Assembly: GCF_015680235.1 (NCBI RefSeq)
Contig: NZ_JADLJL010000013.1
Location: forward strand, 55,513 to 119,512
Reading direction: 5' to 3'
Origin: Pseudomonas guariconensis
GTDB lineage: Bacteria; Pseudomonadota; Gammaproteobacteria; Pseudomonadales; Pseudomonadaceae
DNA length: 64,000 nucleotides
Below, one piece after another: positions 50,898 to 61,785 of the stretch; within the stretch, counting starts at the first letter, position 1; the number at the start of each line of letters is the position of its first letter. A program made the position numbers and the translations under genes. The notes under the pieces were generated by a model. It saw only the letters and a list, made by a program, of their open reading frames with translations, did not search any database and had not been told where the DNA came from.

Positions 50898-51761
50898 ATG
50901 GGCAAAGGCCTCGACATCGATGTACTGCGAACCTTTCAGGCAGTCGCCCGGCTAGGCCGCTTCAAGGATGCGGCCGACTATGTCCACCGCAGCCCCTCGG
51001 CGGTGACGACGCAGATCCAGAAGCTGGAAGAAAAGCTCGGGCAACAACTGTTCGCGCGCAGCAACCAGTCGGTGGAACTGACCCCGGCAGGTCGGCAGTT
51101 GCTGGGCGAGGCCACACATTTCCTGATGGCCCATGACAAGCTGCTGGCAAAATTGTCGCCACAGCAGATGACCGGCAAGGTGCGCCTGGGGGTGCCCGAC
51201 GGCTATGCCGCCGACCTCATGAGCGACTTCCTGCCGGTGTTCGTGGCCCGCAATCCGAAACTGGAGCTCGAAGCCGTGGCGCGCTCCAGCGCGGAGCTTA
51301 TCGACCTGTTTGCGCGACAGCGGCTGGACCTGGCAGTAGCGGTCAGCCATGAAACCTGGGAGCAAGGTGAATGGCTGCGCTCGACCCAGCCGCGTTGGGC
51401 TTCAGCCCCCGGCTTCATCCATGATCCAGGCCGCCCTTTGCCGCTGGCACTGCAGTTGAAGGGCTGCCCGTACCGGGAAGCCGCCCTGCAGGCCTTGAAG
51501 GCCCACGGCATTGCCTACCGCATCCTGCTGGAAAGCGCCAATTGGCATGCGGTGCTGGCCTGCATGAGAAGTGGCCTGGCTGTCGGCATCGTCGAAGGGC
51601 TGGACAGCGGGGACACCTCGCTTGCGTTCGTAGAGGGGATGGGCCTGCCCGACTTCGCCGAGCACCATGTTTACCTGCTCACGGACACCTCCCACCATGT
51701 CGCGCTACACCTGAACGCGATGTTGAAAGCCGCCATCCAGAAGGAAGGCGCCGCCCAGTGA
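50898..51761 (+). CDS. LysR family transcriptional regulator
   Basis: 287 residues. The N-terminal helix-turn-helix is DVLRTFQAVARLGRFKDAAD with VHRSPSAVTTQIQKLE; the effector domain begins GKVRLGVPDGYA. It is divergent from the methyltransferase-oxygenase-EamA operon and is its most likely regulator. The inducer is unknown. Confidence 0.9.
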   Translation: MGKGLDIDVLRTFQAVARLGRFKDAADYVHRSPSAVTTQIQKLEEKLGQQLFARSNQSVELTPAGRQLLGEATHFLMAHDKLLAKLSPQQMTGKVRLGVPDGYAADLMSDFLPVFVARNPKLELEAVARSSAELIDLFARQRLDLAVAVSHETWEQGEWLRSTQPRWASAPGFIHDPGRPLPLALQLKGCPYREAALQALKAHGIAYRILLESANWHAVLACMRSGLAVGIVEGLDSGDTSLAFVEGMGLPDFAEHHVYLLTDTSHHVALHLNAMLKAAIQKEGAAQ

Positions 51762-51924
51762 TACCGCCGACTCGCCTTGGTGAATGGCTCGCTGCATGTT
51801 AATCCCTGACCTGCAGGTACCGGGCTGCCATAATGACCAGGCATCGCCCGAGGTCGCGCCCCACCCGCCAAGGCATGCAAAAGGGTGGCTCTAGGGGGAG
51901 CCACCGCGCACCGGAGGTTTCCGC

Positions 51925-53367
51925 ATGTTCGATTCCAGCGCCCTGCTGCAACAGCGCTTCAAAGCGCTGCGCAGCTCGGCCGAACTGTTTTCCTTGCGCC
52001 ATGTGAAGCAGTCGCACCAGAGCCTGTCGGTGCGCCGCAATGTGGCCGAGCCGCCTTCTTTCAGCCAGGACGAAGGCGCGATGCTCACCGTACGCGTCAA
52101 TGGCGTCGAGGCCTACGCCGCCACCGCCGACCTGTCCCAGGCCGGGCTGCAGCGCGCCCTGGAGCAGGCCGAAGCCCTGGCCCGCACCATCGCCGCCCAC
52201 AGCTTGCTCGACCTGCGTGACCAACCGGTGCCAAGCCAGCGTCACGACCATGTCTCGCCCAACTTCGATCAGCCCCTGCCAAGCCTGGCCGAGTGCCTCG
52301 AGCTGCTCGCCAGCGAGTCGGCCAGCGTGCCCAGGGACAGCCGCCTGGTGGACTGGCAGGCGAGCCTGGGCACCAGCCTGGTCGAGCAGACCTACCTGAA
52401 CTCGGCCGGTGCCGAGCTGCGCCATGCCCAACGCTTCCTGTTTCCCGGCCTGAGCGTGACCGCCAGCGATGGCCAGGACAGCCAGTGCCGCAGCCTGGGC
52501 CGGGAGAATTTCGGCCAGCAGGGCGGCTTCGAGGTCATCGAGCGCTGTGGCCTGGTCGGCGCCGCCCGCCGCATCGCGGACGAAGCCCTGCAACTGCTGC
52601 TGGCGCCCAATACCCCCAGCGGCCCCCGCGACCTGCTGCTGATGCCCGACCAGATGATGCTGCAGATCCACGAGTCCATCGGCCACCCGCTGGAAATGGA
52701 CCGCATCCTGGGCGACGAGCGCAACTACGCCGGCACCAGCTTCGTCAAGGCGAGCGACTTCGGCCACCTGCAGTACGGCTCGAACCTGCTCAACGTGACC
52801 TTCGACCCGAGCATCGGCGAAGAACTGGCCAGCTACGCCTTCGATGACGACGGCACCCAGGCGAGCAAGCAGTACCTGATTCGCGACGGCCTGTTGCTGC
52901 GCCCCCTGGGCGGTGCTCTGTCGCAATACCGCTCGGGCCTGGAGGGCGTGGCCAACAGCCGAGCCTGCGGCTGGAACCGTGCACCGATAGATCGCATGGC
53001 CAACCTCAATATCGAGCCCGGCGACCGAACGCTCGCGCAACTGGTTGCCGGTATCGAGCGCGGCATCCTGATGCGCACCAACCGCTCCTGGTCCATCGAC
53101 GATGCGCGCAACAAATTCCAGTTCGGCTGCGAGTGGGGCCAACTGATCGAAGACGGCGAGCTCAAGGGGGTGGTGAAGAATCCCAATTACCGCGGCATTT
53201 CCGCCGACTTCTGGCGCAACCTGTGCGCAGTCGGTGACCGCAGCACCTTCCAGGTGCTCGGCACGCCCAACTGCGGCAAGGGCGAACCCAACCAGGTGGT
53301 ACGGGTCGGTCACGCCTCGCCGGCCTGTGTGTTCCGCCAGATCGACGTTTTCGGAGGGGACGCCTGA
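51925..53367 (+). CDS. TldD-like metallopeptidase
   Basis: 480 residues. The zinc motif HESIGHPLEMDR (HExxxH form) is at about residues 251-262 and matches the HEAVGHGLEGD-type motif of TldD. The C-terminal part has GILMRTNRSWSIDDARNKFQ and the FRQIDVFGG end. TldD/TldE together cleave peptides, including microcin B17 and CcdA. This is not the canonical chromosomal tldD, whose motif differs, so it is a second-type pair with the next gene. The stop and next start overlap (TGATGA). Confidence 0.83.
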   Translation: MFDSSALLQQRFKALRSSAELFSLRHVKQSHQSLSVRRNVAEPPSFSQDEGAMLTVRVNGVEAYAATADLSQAGLQRALEQAEALARTIAAHSLLDLRDQPVPSQRHDHVSPNFDQPLPSLAECLELLASESASVPRDSRLVDWQASLGTSLVEQTYLNSAGAELRHAQRFLFPGLSVTASDGQDSQCRSLGRENFGQQGGFEVIERCGLVGAARRIADEALQLLLAPNTPSGPRDLLLMPDQMMLQIHESIGHPLEMDRILGDERNYAGTSFVKASDFGHLQYGSNLLNVTFDPSIGEELASYAFDDDGTQASKQYLIRDGLLLRPLGGALSQYRSGLEGVANSRACGWNRAPIDRMANLNIEPGDRTLAQLVAGIERGILMRTNRSWSIDDARNKFQFGCEWGQLIEDGELKGVVKNPNYRGISADFWRNLCAVGDRSTFQVLGTPNCGKGEPNQVVRVGHASPACVFRQIDVFGGDA

Positions 53368-54698
53368 TGACCACCCGCTACCAGCAACGTTTCCAAGACC
53401 TGCTCGACGCACTGCGCAGCGCCATCGAGCCAGGGGAACACTTCACGCTTGGCTACAGTGCCGAGCAATCGCAGTTCGTGCGTTTGAACCATGCCAAGGT
53501 GCGCCAGGCAGGCCTGGTCAGCCAGGCCAGTGTCCACCTGCGTCTGGTGCGCGACGGCCGCCAGGCACAGCAGCAGGTCACCTTAGGCGACGACACCGCG
53601 CTCGATAGTCAACGCCTGCGCGGCGCCCTGACACAATTGCGCCAGACCTTGCCGCTGCTTCCCGCCGATCCCTACCTGAGCCTCGATGAGCGCGCCTGGC
53701 ACAGCCACAGCCTGCTGGAACAGCCGCTGCCGGAATTGGGTGAAGTGCTGGCACGGATCGAGCGCGAGGCCGGCGACTTGGACCTGGTCGGGATCTATGC
53801 CGCAGGCCCGATCTGCCACGGCTTTGCCAGCTCTTTCGGGGCCTTCGGCTGGCACCAGGCCAACAGCTTCAACTTCGACTGGAGCCTGTTCCATGCCAAC
53901 GGCCAGGCGGTCAAGGCCAACTATGCAGGCCAGGCCTGGAGTGCCGAACAGTTCGTCGCGCGCCTGCGCCAGGCCCGTGAGCAACTGGCATTCCTGGGGC
54001 GCCCGGCGATTACCCTCAAGCCCGGCAGCTATCGGGCCTACCTGGCACCAGCGGCCATGGACGAGATCGCCGGCATGCTCTGCTGGGGGGGCTTTTCTGC
54101 CCAGGCGCTGGCTACCGGCAACAGCGCGTTGCAGCGCCTGTACAACGGCGATGCCTGCCTCAGCCCGCTGGTCAGCTTCGACGAACACGTCAGCGGTTCG
54201 CTGAGCCCACCGTTTTCCGATGAAGGCTCGCCTCGCCAGGACCTGCGCCTGATCAATGAAGGCCGCGCCCTGGAGCGCTTGGTCAGCGCACGCAGCGCTG
54301 CCGAGTTCGAACTGCAGGCCAACGGCGCCGACGGCTACGAGTCGCCTTGCGCGCTGAGCCTGGCGCCAGGGCACTTGGCATCGGCGCAGGTTCTCGAGCG
54401 CCTGGGCACAGGCCTGTACATCAGCAACCTCTGGTACCTGAACTATTCCGACCTGCCGGCCGCGCGCATGACCGGGCTGACCCGCTTCGCCACCTTCTGG
54501 GTCGAGGATGGCCAAATCCAGGGGCCGGTGAGCACCATGCGCTTCGATGACAGCCTGTACAGCTTGCTGGGCAGCCAGCTGGAAGACCTGACCTGCGAGC
54601 GGGAGCTGATCCTGTCGACCAGCACCTATGGCCAGCGCAGCACTGGGTCGAGTCATTTGCCGGGAGCGTTGGTCAAAGCCCTGACATTGACATTGTGA
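53367..54698 (+). CDS. TldE/PmbA-like partner of the TldD-like peptidase
   Basis: 443 residues. It has the TldD/PmbA fold (C-terminal YISNLWYLNYSDLPAARMTG, the typical GLYI-NLxY segment) but no HExxxH zinc site, as expected for the E subunit. Its start overlaps the tldD-like stop by one base, so both chains should be made in equal amounts and form a TldD/E heterodimer. Substrates are unknown. Confidence 0.8.
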   Translation: MTTRYQQRFQDLLDALRSAIEPGEHFTLGYSAEQSQFVRLNHAKVRQAGLVSQASVHLRLVRDGRQAQQQVTLGDDTALDSQRLRGALTQLRQTLPLLPADPYLSLDERAWHSHSLLEQPLPELGEVLARIEREAGDLDLVGIYAAGPICHGFASSFGAFGWHQANSFNFDWSLFHANGQAVKANYAGQAWSAEQFVARLRQAREQLAFLGRPAITLKPGSYRAYLAPAAMDEIAGMLCWGGFSAQALATGNSALQRLYNGDACLSPLVSFDEHVSGSLSPPFSDEGSPRQDLRLINEGRALERLVSARSAAEFELQANGADGYESPCALSLAPGHLASAQVLERLGTGLYISNLWYLNYSDLPAARMTGLTRFATFWVEDGQIQGPVSTMRFDDSLYSLLGSQLEDLTCERELILSTSTYGQRSTGSSHLPGALVKALTLTL

Positions 54699-54709
54699 TT
54701 GCAGAACAG

Positions 54710-54805
54710 GGGCTGCTGCGCAGCCCTTTCGCGGCACACGGCCGCTCCTACAAGGGCGCCACTGCGCCCTGAAGGGGCGGCCTTGTGCCGCGATCGAGGG
54801 CGACG
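54710..54805. repeat. Inverted REP pair (BIME)
   Basis: A GGGCTGC-tgc-GCAGCCC hairpin and reverse REP (about 54712-54754), then a forward REP GGGGCGGCCTTGTGCCGCGATCG (about 54774-54800). Confidence 0.82.
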
Positions 54806-54851
54806 CCCTCGCCATGGAAGCATCATGCAGCTCTGGAACAATGAGGTTCAC

Positions 54852-56279
54852 ATGCCCGAACGCGCCCCGCTGGACCCCGTCACCGCCCGCTGGATCCCCT
54901 GGGTGGTGGCCATCGCCTTCTTCATGCAGTCCCTGGACGGCACCATCCTCAATACTGCCCTGCCCGCCATGGCCCGTTCCCTGGCCGAAGACCCGTTGCG
55001 CATGCAGGGCGTGATCATCGCCTACATGCTCACCGTCGCGTTGTTGATCCCCGCCTCGGGCTGGATCGCCGACCGCTTCGGAACCAAGCGCATCTTCTTC
55101 AGCGCCATCGTCCTTTTCAGCCTTGGCTCGCTGCTGTGCGCCATGGCCAACAGCCTGACGTTCCTGATCCTCGCCCGGGTCATCCAGGGCCTGGGCGGCG
55201 CCCTGATGCTGCCGGTCGGTCGGCTGGTGGTGCTGCGCGCCTATCCACGCTCGGAACTTGTGCGGATCATGAGTTTCGTCACCATCCCCGGGCTGCTCGG
55301 CCCACTGCTCGGGCCGACCCTCGGCGGTTGGCTGGTGGAGATCCTCAGCTGGCACTGGATCTTCCTGATCAACCTGCCCGTCGGCGCGCTGGGCTGCTAC
55401 GCCGTGTGGAAGTTCATCCCCGACCTGCGCGGCGTCGAGCGCACGACCTTCGACGGCCCCGGTTTCATCCTGTTCGGCGCGGCAATGGTGCTGATCACCA
55501 TCGCCATGGAAGGCCTGGGCGAGCTGCACCTGCCACACCTGCGAGTGATGCTCCTGCTGTTCGCCGGCATGGCATGCCTGGCCGCGTACTGGCTGCGCGC
55601 CGGGCGCGACCCGGAGCCGCTGTTCCCGCCCAGCCTGTTCCGCGTGCGCACCTTCGCCATCGGCATCCTCGGCAACCTGTTCGCGCGCCTGGGCAGCGGC
55701 GCCCTGCCCTTCCTCGTGCCGCTGCTGTTGCAGGTGGCGCTGGGTTACTCACCGGCCGAAGCCGGCATGAGCATGATCCCGCTGGCAGCGGCGGCGATGC
55801 TGGCCAAGTCCATCGCCAGACCGCTGATCGAACGCTTCGGCTACCGCATCATCCTGACCGGCAACACCCTGTTGCTCGGTGCGCTGCTGGCCAGCCTGGG
55901 GCTGGTGGACGAACAGACTCCCTATGCCTTGCTGCTGGTACAACTGGCCCTGCTCGGCGCGGTGAACTCGATGCAGTTCACTGCCATGAATACCGTGACC
56001 CTGATCGACCTGGACGACGCCCACGCCAGCAGCGGTAACAGCCTGCTATCGGTGGTCGCGCAATTGTCGCTGAGCCTGGGCGTGGCTTGCGCCGGCGCCC
56101 TGCTCGGGGGCTTCAGCGCAGCCGGCAGCGCCGAGGGCGTGGAAAGCACCCTGGGCGCCTTCCAGCTGACCTTCCTGACCATCGGCCTGATGGCGATGCT
56201 GGCGGCGGCGATCTTCCTGCAGCTCGCGCCGACGGACGGAAGGCGTGCCCGTCGTCAGGAAGCGCACATGGAGTCGTAG
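54852..56279 (+). CDS. MFS multidrug transporter, DHA2 family (MdtD-like)
   Basis: 475 residues with 13-14 membrane segments. Motif A is GWIADRFGTKRIF after helix 2, motif B-like RVIQGLGGALMLPVGRL, and motif C GLLGPLLGPTLGGWL in helix 5, as in drug/H+ antiporters. FMQSLDGTILNTALPAMA in helix 1 is typical of DHA2. The ATG at 54852 follows GAGG; an upstream ATG at 54825 gives a longer, less likely form. Confidence 0.87.
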   Translation: MPERAPLDPVTARWIPWVVAIAFFMQSLDGTILNTALPAMARSLAEDPLRMQGVIIAYMLTVALLIPASGWIADRFGTKRIFFSAIVLFSLGSLLCAMANSLTFLILARVIQGLGGALMLPVGRLVVLRAYPRSELVRIMSFVTIPGLLGPLLGPTLGGWLVEILSWHWIFLINLPVGALGCYAVWKFIPDLRGVERTTFDGPGFILFGAAMVLITIAMEGLGELHLPHLRVMLLLFAGMACLAAYWLRAGRDPEPLFPPSLFRVRTFAIGILGNLFARLGSGALPFLVPLLLQVALGYSPAEAGMSMIPLAAAAMLAKSIARPLIERFGYRIILTGNTLLLGALLASLGLVDEQTPYALLLVQLALLGAVNSMQFTAMNTVTLIDLDDAHASSGNSLLSVVAQLSLSLGVACAGALLGGFSAAGSAEGVESTLGAFQLTFLTIGLMAMLAAAIFLQLAPTDGRRARRQEAHMES

Positions 56280-56343
56280 GGCGAATGGCCACGAGGCTGG
56301 TAGACTGTGCGGCATTTTTCGCTTCGCAACGCAGGCCCGCCTC

Positions 56344-57729
<1,386 letters not shown>

Positions 57730-57738
57730 CCTATTTTG

Positions 57739-57844
57739 TTGGGGCCGCTGTGCGGCCCTTTCGCGGCGCAAGGCCGCTCCTACAGGGACTGCGCTGTCTT
57801 TGTAGGAGCGGCCTTGCGCCGCGAAAGGGCTGCTCAGCAGCCCC
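57739..57844. repeat. Inverted REP pair (BIME)
   Basis: Reverse and forward copies of the TAGGAGCGGCCTTGCGCCGCGAAAGG-type REP (about 57760-57787 and 57800-57830), with GGGCCGC and GGGCTGC hairpins at each end. Confidence 0.88.
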
Positions 57845-57867
57845 GGTAGTCTTGAAGAGGTAACACC

Positions 57868-59049
57868 GTGCACTCCACCGACGTGATCATCCTCGGCGCC
57901 GGCGCCGCAGGCCTGATGTGCGCCCAGCTCACCGCCCGCCGCGGCCGCCGCGTGCTGGTGCTCGACCATGCCAACAAGCCGGGCAAGAAGATCCTCATGT
58001 CTGGCGGCGGTCGCTGCAACTTCACCAATATGTACACCGAGCCGGCCAACTTCCTCTCGCACAACCCGCACTTCTGCAAGTCAGCCCTGGCCCGCTACAC
58101 CCAGTGGGATTTCATCGAACTGGTCACCAAGCACGCAGTGCCCTACCACGAGAAAAAGCTCGGTCAGCTGTTCTGCGACAACAAGGCCAGCGACATCCTC
58201 GACATGCTGCTGGCCGAATGTGACGACGCCGGCGCCGAGATCCGCATGCACACCAGCATCGAACAGATCGAGAAGACCGAGAGCGGCTACCTGCTGCAGA
58301 CCAACGCCGGCCAGTTCGCCTGCCAGTCCCTGGTGATCGCCACCGGCGGCCTGTCGATCCCGACCCTGGGCGCCACCGGCTTTGGCTACCAGGTGGCGCG
58401 CCAGTTCGGCCACAGCCTGCTGCCCACCCGTGCCGGCCTGGTGCCGTTCACCATCACCGAGCCTCAACTCAAGGCACTGTGTAGCGAACTTTCCGGCACG
58501 TCGCTGGACTGCATCGCCAGCTGCAATGGCACCAGCTTCCGGGAAAACCTGCTGTTCACCCACCGTGGCCTGAGCGGCCCGGCGATCCTGCAAATCTCCT
58601 CGTTCTGGGAGGCCGGCGACACGGTCGAGCTCAACCTGCTGCCGGATCGCGATGCACTGGTCTGGCTGCAAAACGTTCAGGCCGAACGGGCCAATGCCGA
58701 GCTCAAGACCGTGCTGGGCGAGGTGTTCACCCGCAAGCTGGCCAATCTGCTGGCCGAGCAGTGGTTCGTGTCCAAGCCGATGAAGCAGTACACGCCGGCC
58801 GAACTGGCCGAGGTCGCCGAAAAACTGTCGGCCTGGCAGGTGGTGCCAGCCGGTACCGAGGGCTACCGCACCGCCGAAGTGACCCTGGGCGGCGTGGATA
58901 CCCGCGAGGTCTCGTCCAAGACCATGGAGTCGCTCAAGAGCCCAGGGCTGTATTTCATCGGCGAGGTGCTGGACGTGACCGGCCACCTGGGTGGTTTCAA
59001 CTTCCAATGGGCCTGGGCTTCGGCCAACGCCGCGGCGCAGTTCGTGTAG
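57868..59049 (+). CDS. NAD(P)/FAD-dependent oxidoreductase (YhiN/HI0933 family)
   Basis: 393 residues. The dinucleotide-binding site is VIILGAGAAGLMCAQL, and the family signature MSGGGRCNFTN is present. The central TGGLSIPTLGATGFGYQVARQ and the C-terminal GGFNFQWAWASA are also typical of HI0933 flavoproteins. The function is unknown. The start is a GTG preceded by GAAGAGGTAACACC. Confidence 0.9.
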   Translation: MHSTDVIILGAGAAGLMCAQLTARRGRRVLVLDHANKPGKKILMSGGGRCNFTNMYTEPANFLSHNPHFCKSALARYTQWDFIELVTKHAVPYHEKKLGQLFCDNKASDILDMLLAECDDAGAEIRMHTSIEQIEKTESGYLLQTNAGQFACQSLVIATGGLSIPTLGATGFGYQVARQFGHSLLPTRAGLVPFTITEPQLKALCSELSGTSLDCIASCNGTSFRENLLFTHRGLSGPAILQISSFWEAGDTVELNLLPDRDALVWLQNVQAERANAELKTVLGEVFTRKLANLLAEQWFVSKPMKQYTPAELAEVAEKLSAWQVVPAGTEGYRTAEVTLGGVDTREVSSKTMESLKSPGLYFIGEVLDVTGHLGGFNFQWAWASANAAAQFV

Positions 59050-59109
59050 AGTAGAATCCTTTCAGCAGCACGGAACGCTTCTTGCTGGACCGTGCGGTAA
59101 AGCCGGCAT

Positions 59110-59190
59110 TGATCGGGGCTGCGTTGCAGCCCATCGCGAGGCAAGCCCGCTCCTATAGGAGCGGGGCTGCCTCGTGATGGGGCACCCCAA
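59110..59190. repeat. REP-type inverted repeat
   Basis: A GGGCTGC-gtt-GCAGCCC hairpin with opposed copies of a CCTCGCG/GCTCCTATAGGAGC REP variant (about 59112-59186), more degenerate than other pairs. Confidence 0.72.
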
Positions 59191-59238
59191 GATGGACGGC
59201 GTGAAAGGTATCCATTCGATCACTGCCAGCAGGCCACC

Positions 59239-61419
59239 ATGTCATCGAGCTCGTTCCGCCATTCTTTGCGTCGCCTCTGGGGCCAAGACAAGTTCAGCTA
59301 CAGCATCCGGGTAACGGTCGCCCTGACCGGCAGCATGGCCCTGTGCTGGTACCAGGACGAAATGGCCCTGCTGATCCCGCTGTTCCTGGGCATCATCGCC
59401 AGCGCCCTGGCCGAGACCGACGATGGCTGGCAAGGCCGCCTGAGTGCCCTGGCCGTGACCTTGGTGTGCTTCGCCATCGCTGCCCTGTCGGTGGAGCTGT
59501 TGTTCCCCTACCCCTGGCTGTTCGCCGGCGCGCTGGCCCTGGCCACCTTCGGCCTGACCATGCTTGGCGCCCTGGGCGAGCGCTACGGCGCAATCGCCTC
59601 GGCCACCTTGATCCTTTCGGTGTACACCATGATCGGCGTGGACCAGCGCGGCGGCGAGGTCAGCGACTTCTGGCACGAGCCCCTGCTGCTGGTGGCGGGC
59701 GCGGCCTGGTACGGCCTGCTGTCGGTGCTATGGCAGGCACTGTTTTCCAACCAGCCGGTGCAGCAGAGCCTGGCCAAGCTGTTCCTCGAGCTCGGCCGCT
59801 ACCTCAAGCTCAAGGCCAACCTGTTCGAACCGATCCGCAACCTGGACCTCGAAGCCCGGCGCCTGGAGCTGGCCCAGCAGAACGGCAAGGTGGTGGCGGC
59901 CCTGAACGCGGCCAAGGAAATCATCCTGCACCGGGTCGGCAACAGCCAGCCGAATTCCAAGGTCAGCCGCTACCTCAAGCTGTACTTCCTGGCCCAGGAC
60001 ATCCATGAGCGGGTCAGTGCCTCGCACTACCCCTACAACGCCCTGGCCGAGGCGTTCTTCCACAGCGATGTGATGTTCCGTTGCCAGCGCCTGCTGCGCC
60101 AGCAGGGCTCGGCCTGCCAGCAGCTGTCACAGTCGATCCGCCTGCGCCAGCCGTTCGTCTACGGCACAGGCTTCGCCGAGGCACTGGAAGACCTCAATGC
60201 CTCGCTGGAACACCTGCGCATCCAGAGCAACCCGGCCTGGCGCGGCCTGCTGCGTTCCCTGCGTGCCCTGGCCGGCAACCTGGCGACCCTCGACCGCCTG
60301 TTGGGCGCCGCGAGCAACCCCGACAGCCTGGCCGACGCCAGCGACAGCAGCCTGCTGGACCGCTCGCCGCGCAACTTCAAGGATGTCTGGAGCCGCCTGC
60401 GTACCCAGCTGACACCGACCTCGCTGCTGTTCCGCCATGCCTTGCGCCTGTCCCTGGCGCTGTCGGTCGGCTACGGCATGGTGCACCTGATCCACCCGAC
60501 CCAGGGCTACTGGATCATCCTCACCACCCTGTTCGTCTGCCAGCCCAACTACGGCGCCACCCGTCGCAAGCTGGTGCAGCGCATTTTCGGTACCGCCATC
60601 GGCCTGACCGTGGGCTGGGCCCTGTTCGACCTGTTCCCCAGCCCGATCATCCAGTCCATGTTCGCGGTGGTCGCCGGGGTGGTGTTCTTCGTCAACCGCA
60701 CCACCCGCTACACCCTGGCCACCGCAGCGATCACGCTGATGGTGCTGTTCTGCTTCAACCAGATCGGCGATGGCTATGGCCTGTTCCTGCCTCGCCTGTT
60801 CGATACCCTGGTCGGCAGCCTGATCGCCATCGTCGCGGTCTTCCTGGTACTGCCCGACTGGCAGGGTCGACGATTGAACAAGGTCCTGGCCAATACCCTG
60901 GCCTGCGCCAGCGTCTACCTGCGCCAGATCATGCAGCAGTATGCCCATGGCAAACGCGACGACCTGGCCTACCGCCTGGCCCGGCGCAACGCGCACAACG
61001 CCGACGCGGCCCTGTCCACCACCTTGGCCAACATGCTCATGGAGCCTGGGCACTTTCGCAAGGAGGCGGACGTGGGCTTTCGCTTCCTGGTGCTTTCCCA
61101 CACGCTGCTCAGCTACCTCTCCGGCCTGGGCGCCCACCGTGACACGGCGCTGCCGGCCGAAGTCCACGAGCAGTTGATCGACGGTGCCGGCCAGAGCCTG
61201 GCCAACAGCCTCGATGAGATCGCCAACGGCCTGGCAGCAGGCTTGCCGGTAGCCGTCCACAGCGACACGGAAGAAGCCCTGGCCGACACCTTGGAACAGA
61301 TGCCCGAAGAGCTGGATGAACACCAACGCCTGGTGCAGACCCAACTGGCGCTGATCTGCCGTCAGCTAGGGCCCTTGCGCACCCTGGCAGGCCACCTGAT
61401 CAAGCAGCCTGACGCCTAG
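59239..61419 (+). CDS. yccS: YccS-type FUSC family inner membrane protein
   Basis: 726 residues. Two blocks of membrane helices (about residues 23-165 and 400-540) flank a cytoplasmic domain, with a further cytoplasmic tail, the FUSC/YccS arrangement. Segments such as HPTQGYWIILTTLFVCQPNYG and RTTRYTLATAAITLMVLF match the second block. It is related to aromatic acid and fusaric acid efflux proteins, but its substrate is unknown. Confidence 0.85.
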   Translation: MSSSSFRHSLRRLWGQDKFSYSIRVTVALTGSMALCWYQDEMALLIPLFLGIIASALAETDDGWQGRLSALAVTLVCFAIAALSVELLFPYPWLFAGALALATFGLTMLGALGERYGAIASATLILSVYTMIGVDQRGGEVSDFWHEPLLLVAGAAWYGLLSVLWQALFSNQPVQQSLAKLFLELGRYLKLKANLFEPIRNLDLEARRLELAQQNGKVVAALNAAKEIILHRVGNSQPNSKVSRYLKLYFLAQDIHERVSASHYPYNALAEAFFHSDVMFRCQRLLRQQGSACQQLSQSIRLRQPFVYGTGFAEALEDLNASLEHLRIQSNPAWRGLLRSLRALAGNLATLDRLLGAASNPDSLADASDSSLLDRSPRNFKDVWSRLRTQLTPTSLLFRHALRLSLALSVGYGMVHLIHPTQGYWIILTTLFVCQPNYGATRRKLVQRIFGTAIGLTVGWALFDLFPSPIIQSMFAVVAGVVFFVNRTTRYTLATAAITLMVLFCFNQIGDGYGLFLPRLFDTLVGSLIAIVAVFLVLPDWQGRRLNKVLANTLACASVYLRQIMQQYAHGKRDDLAYRLARRNAHNADAALSTTLANMLMEPGHFRKEADVGFRFLVLSHTLLSYLSGLGAHRDTALPAEVHEQLIDGAGQSLANSLDEIANGLAAGLPVAVHSDTEEALADTLEQMPEELDEHQRLVQTQLALICRQLGPLRTLAGHLIKQPDA

Positions 61420-61476
61420 CGCTGCAGCGGCGTCCAGACGGCTAATAGCTCCGACCGCAGGAAGCGAGCCCCTGGG

Positions 61477-61773
61477 TCAAGGGTAGCCAAGCACGTCGCG
61501 GATCTGGCGCAGGTGCTGGATGATCCACTGCTTGTCGATCGCGCCCCAGTCGTGGATGCGGTAGTGCCCGGCGTGGTTGCGCGCCCCTGCCTGCTGCTCG
61601 AACTCGCAGACAATGTCCAGGTCGGCCAGGGCGGCGATAGTGTCCTGGGCGGTGCGCCTGGGCATGCCGGTTGCCTCCATCAGCGCCGGCACGCTGGTGG
61701 CGGTCTGGCTGTCGATCAGCCAAGCCACGTAGAGGCGGCGGTAGAAACTGCTCTTGGTCTTGCTCACATCCAT
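61477..61773 (-). CDS. Small winged-helix DNA-binding protein
   Basis: 98 residues. The helix-turn-helix is SVPALMEATGMPRRTAQDTIAALADL and the wing includes HYRIHDWG, consistent with the HTH_43 winged-helix family. The function is unknown. It lies 12 bases downstream of the metallopeptidase stop on the same strand and may be co-transcribed with it. Confidence 0.72.
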   Translation of the reverse strand: MDVSKTKSSFYRRLYVAWLIDSQTATSVPALMEATGMPRRTAQDTIAALADLDIVCEFEQQAGARNHAGHYRIHDWGAIDKQWIIQHLRQIRDVLGYP

Positions 61774-61785
61774 GCCGCTCGATCC

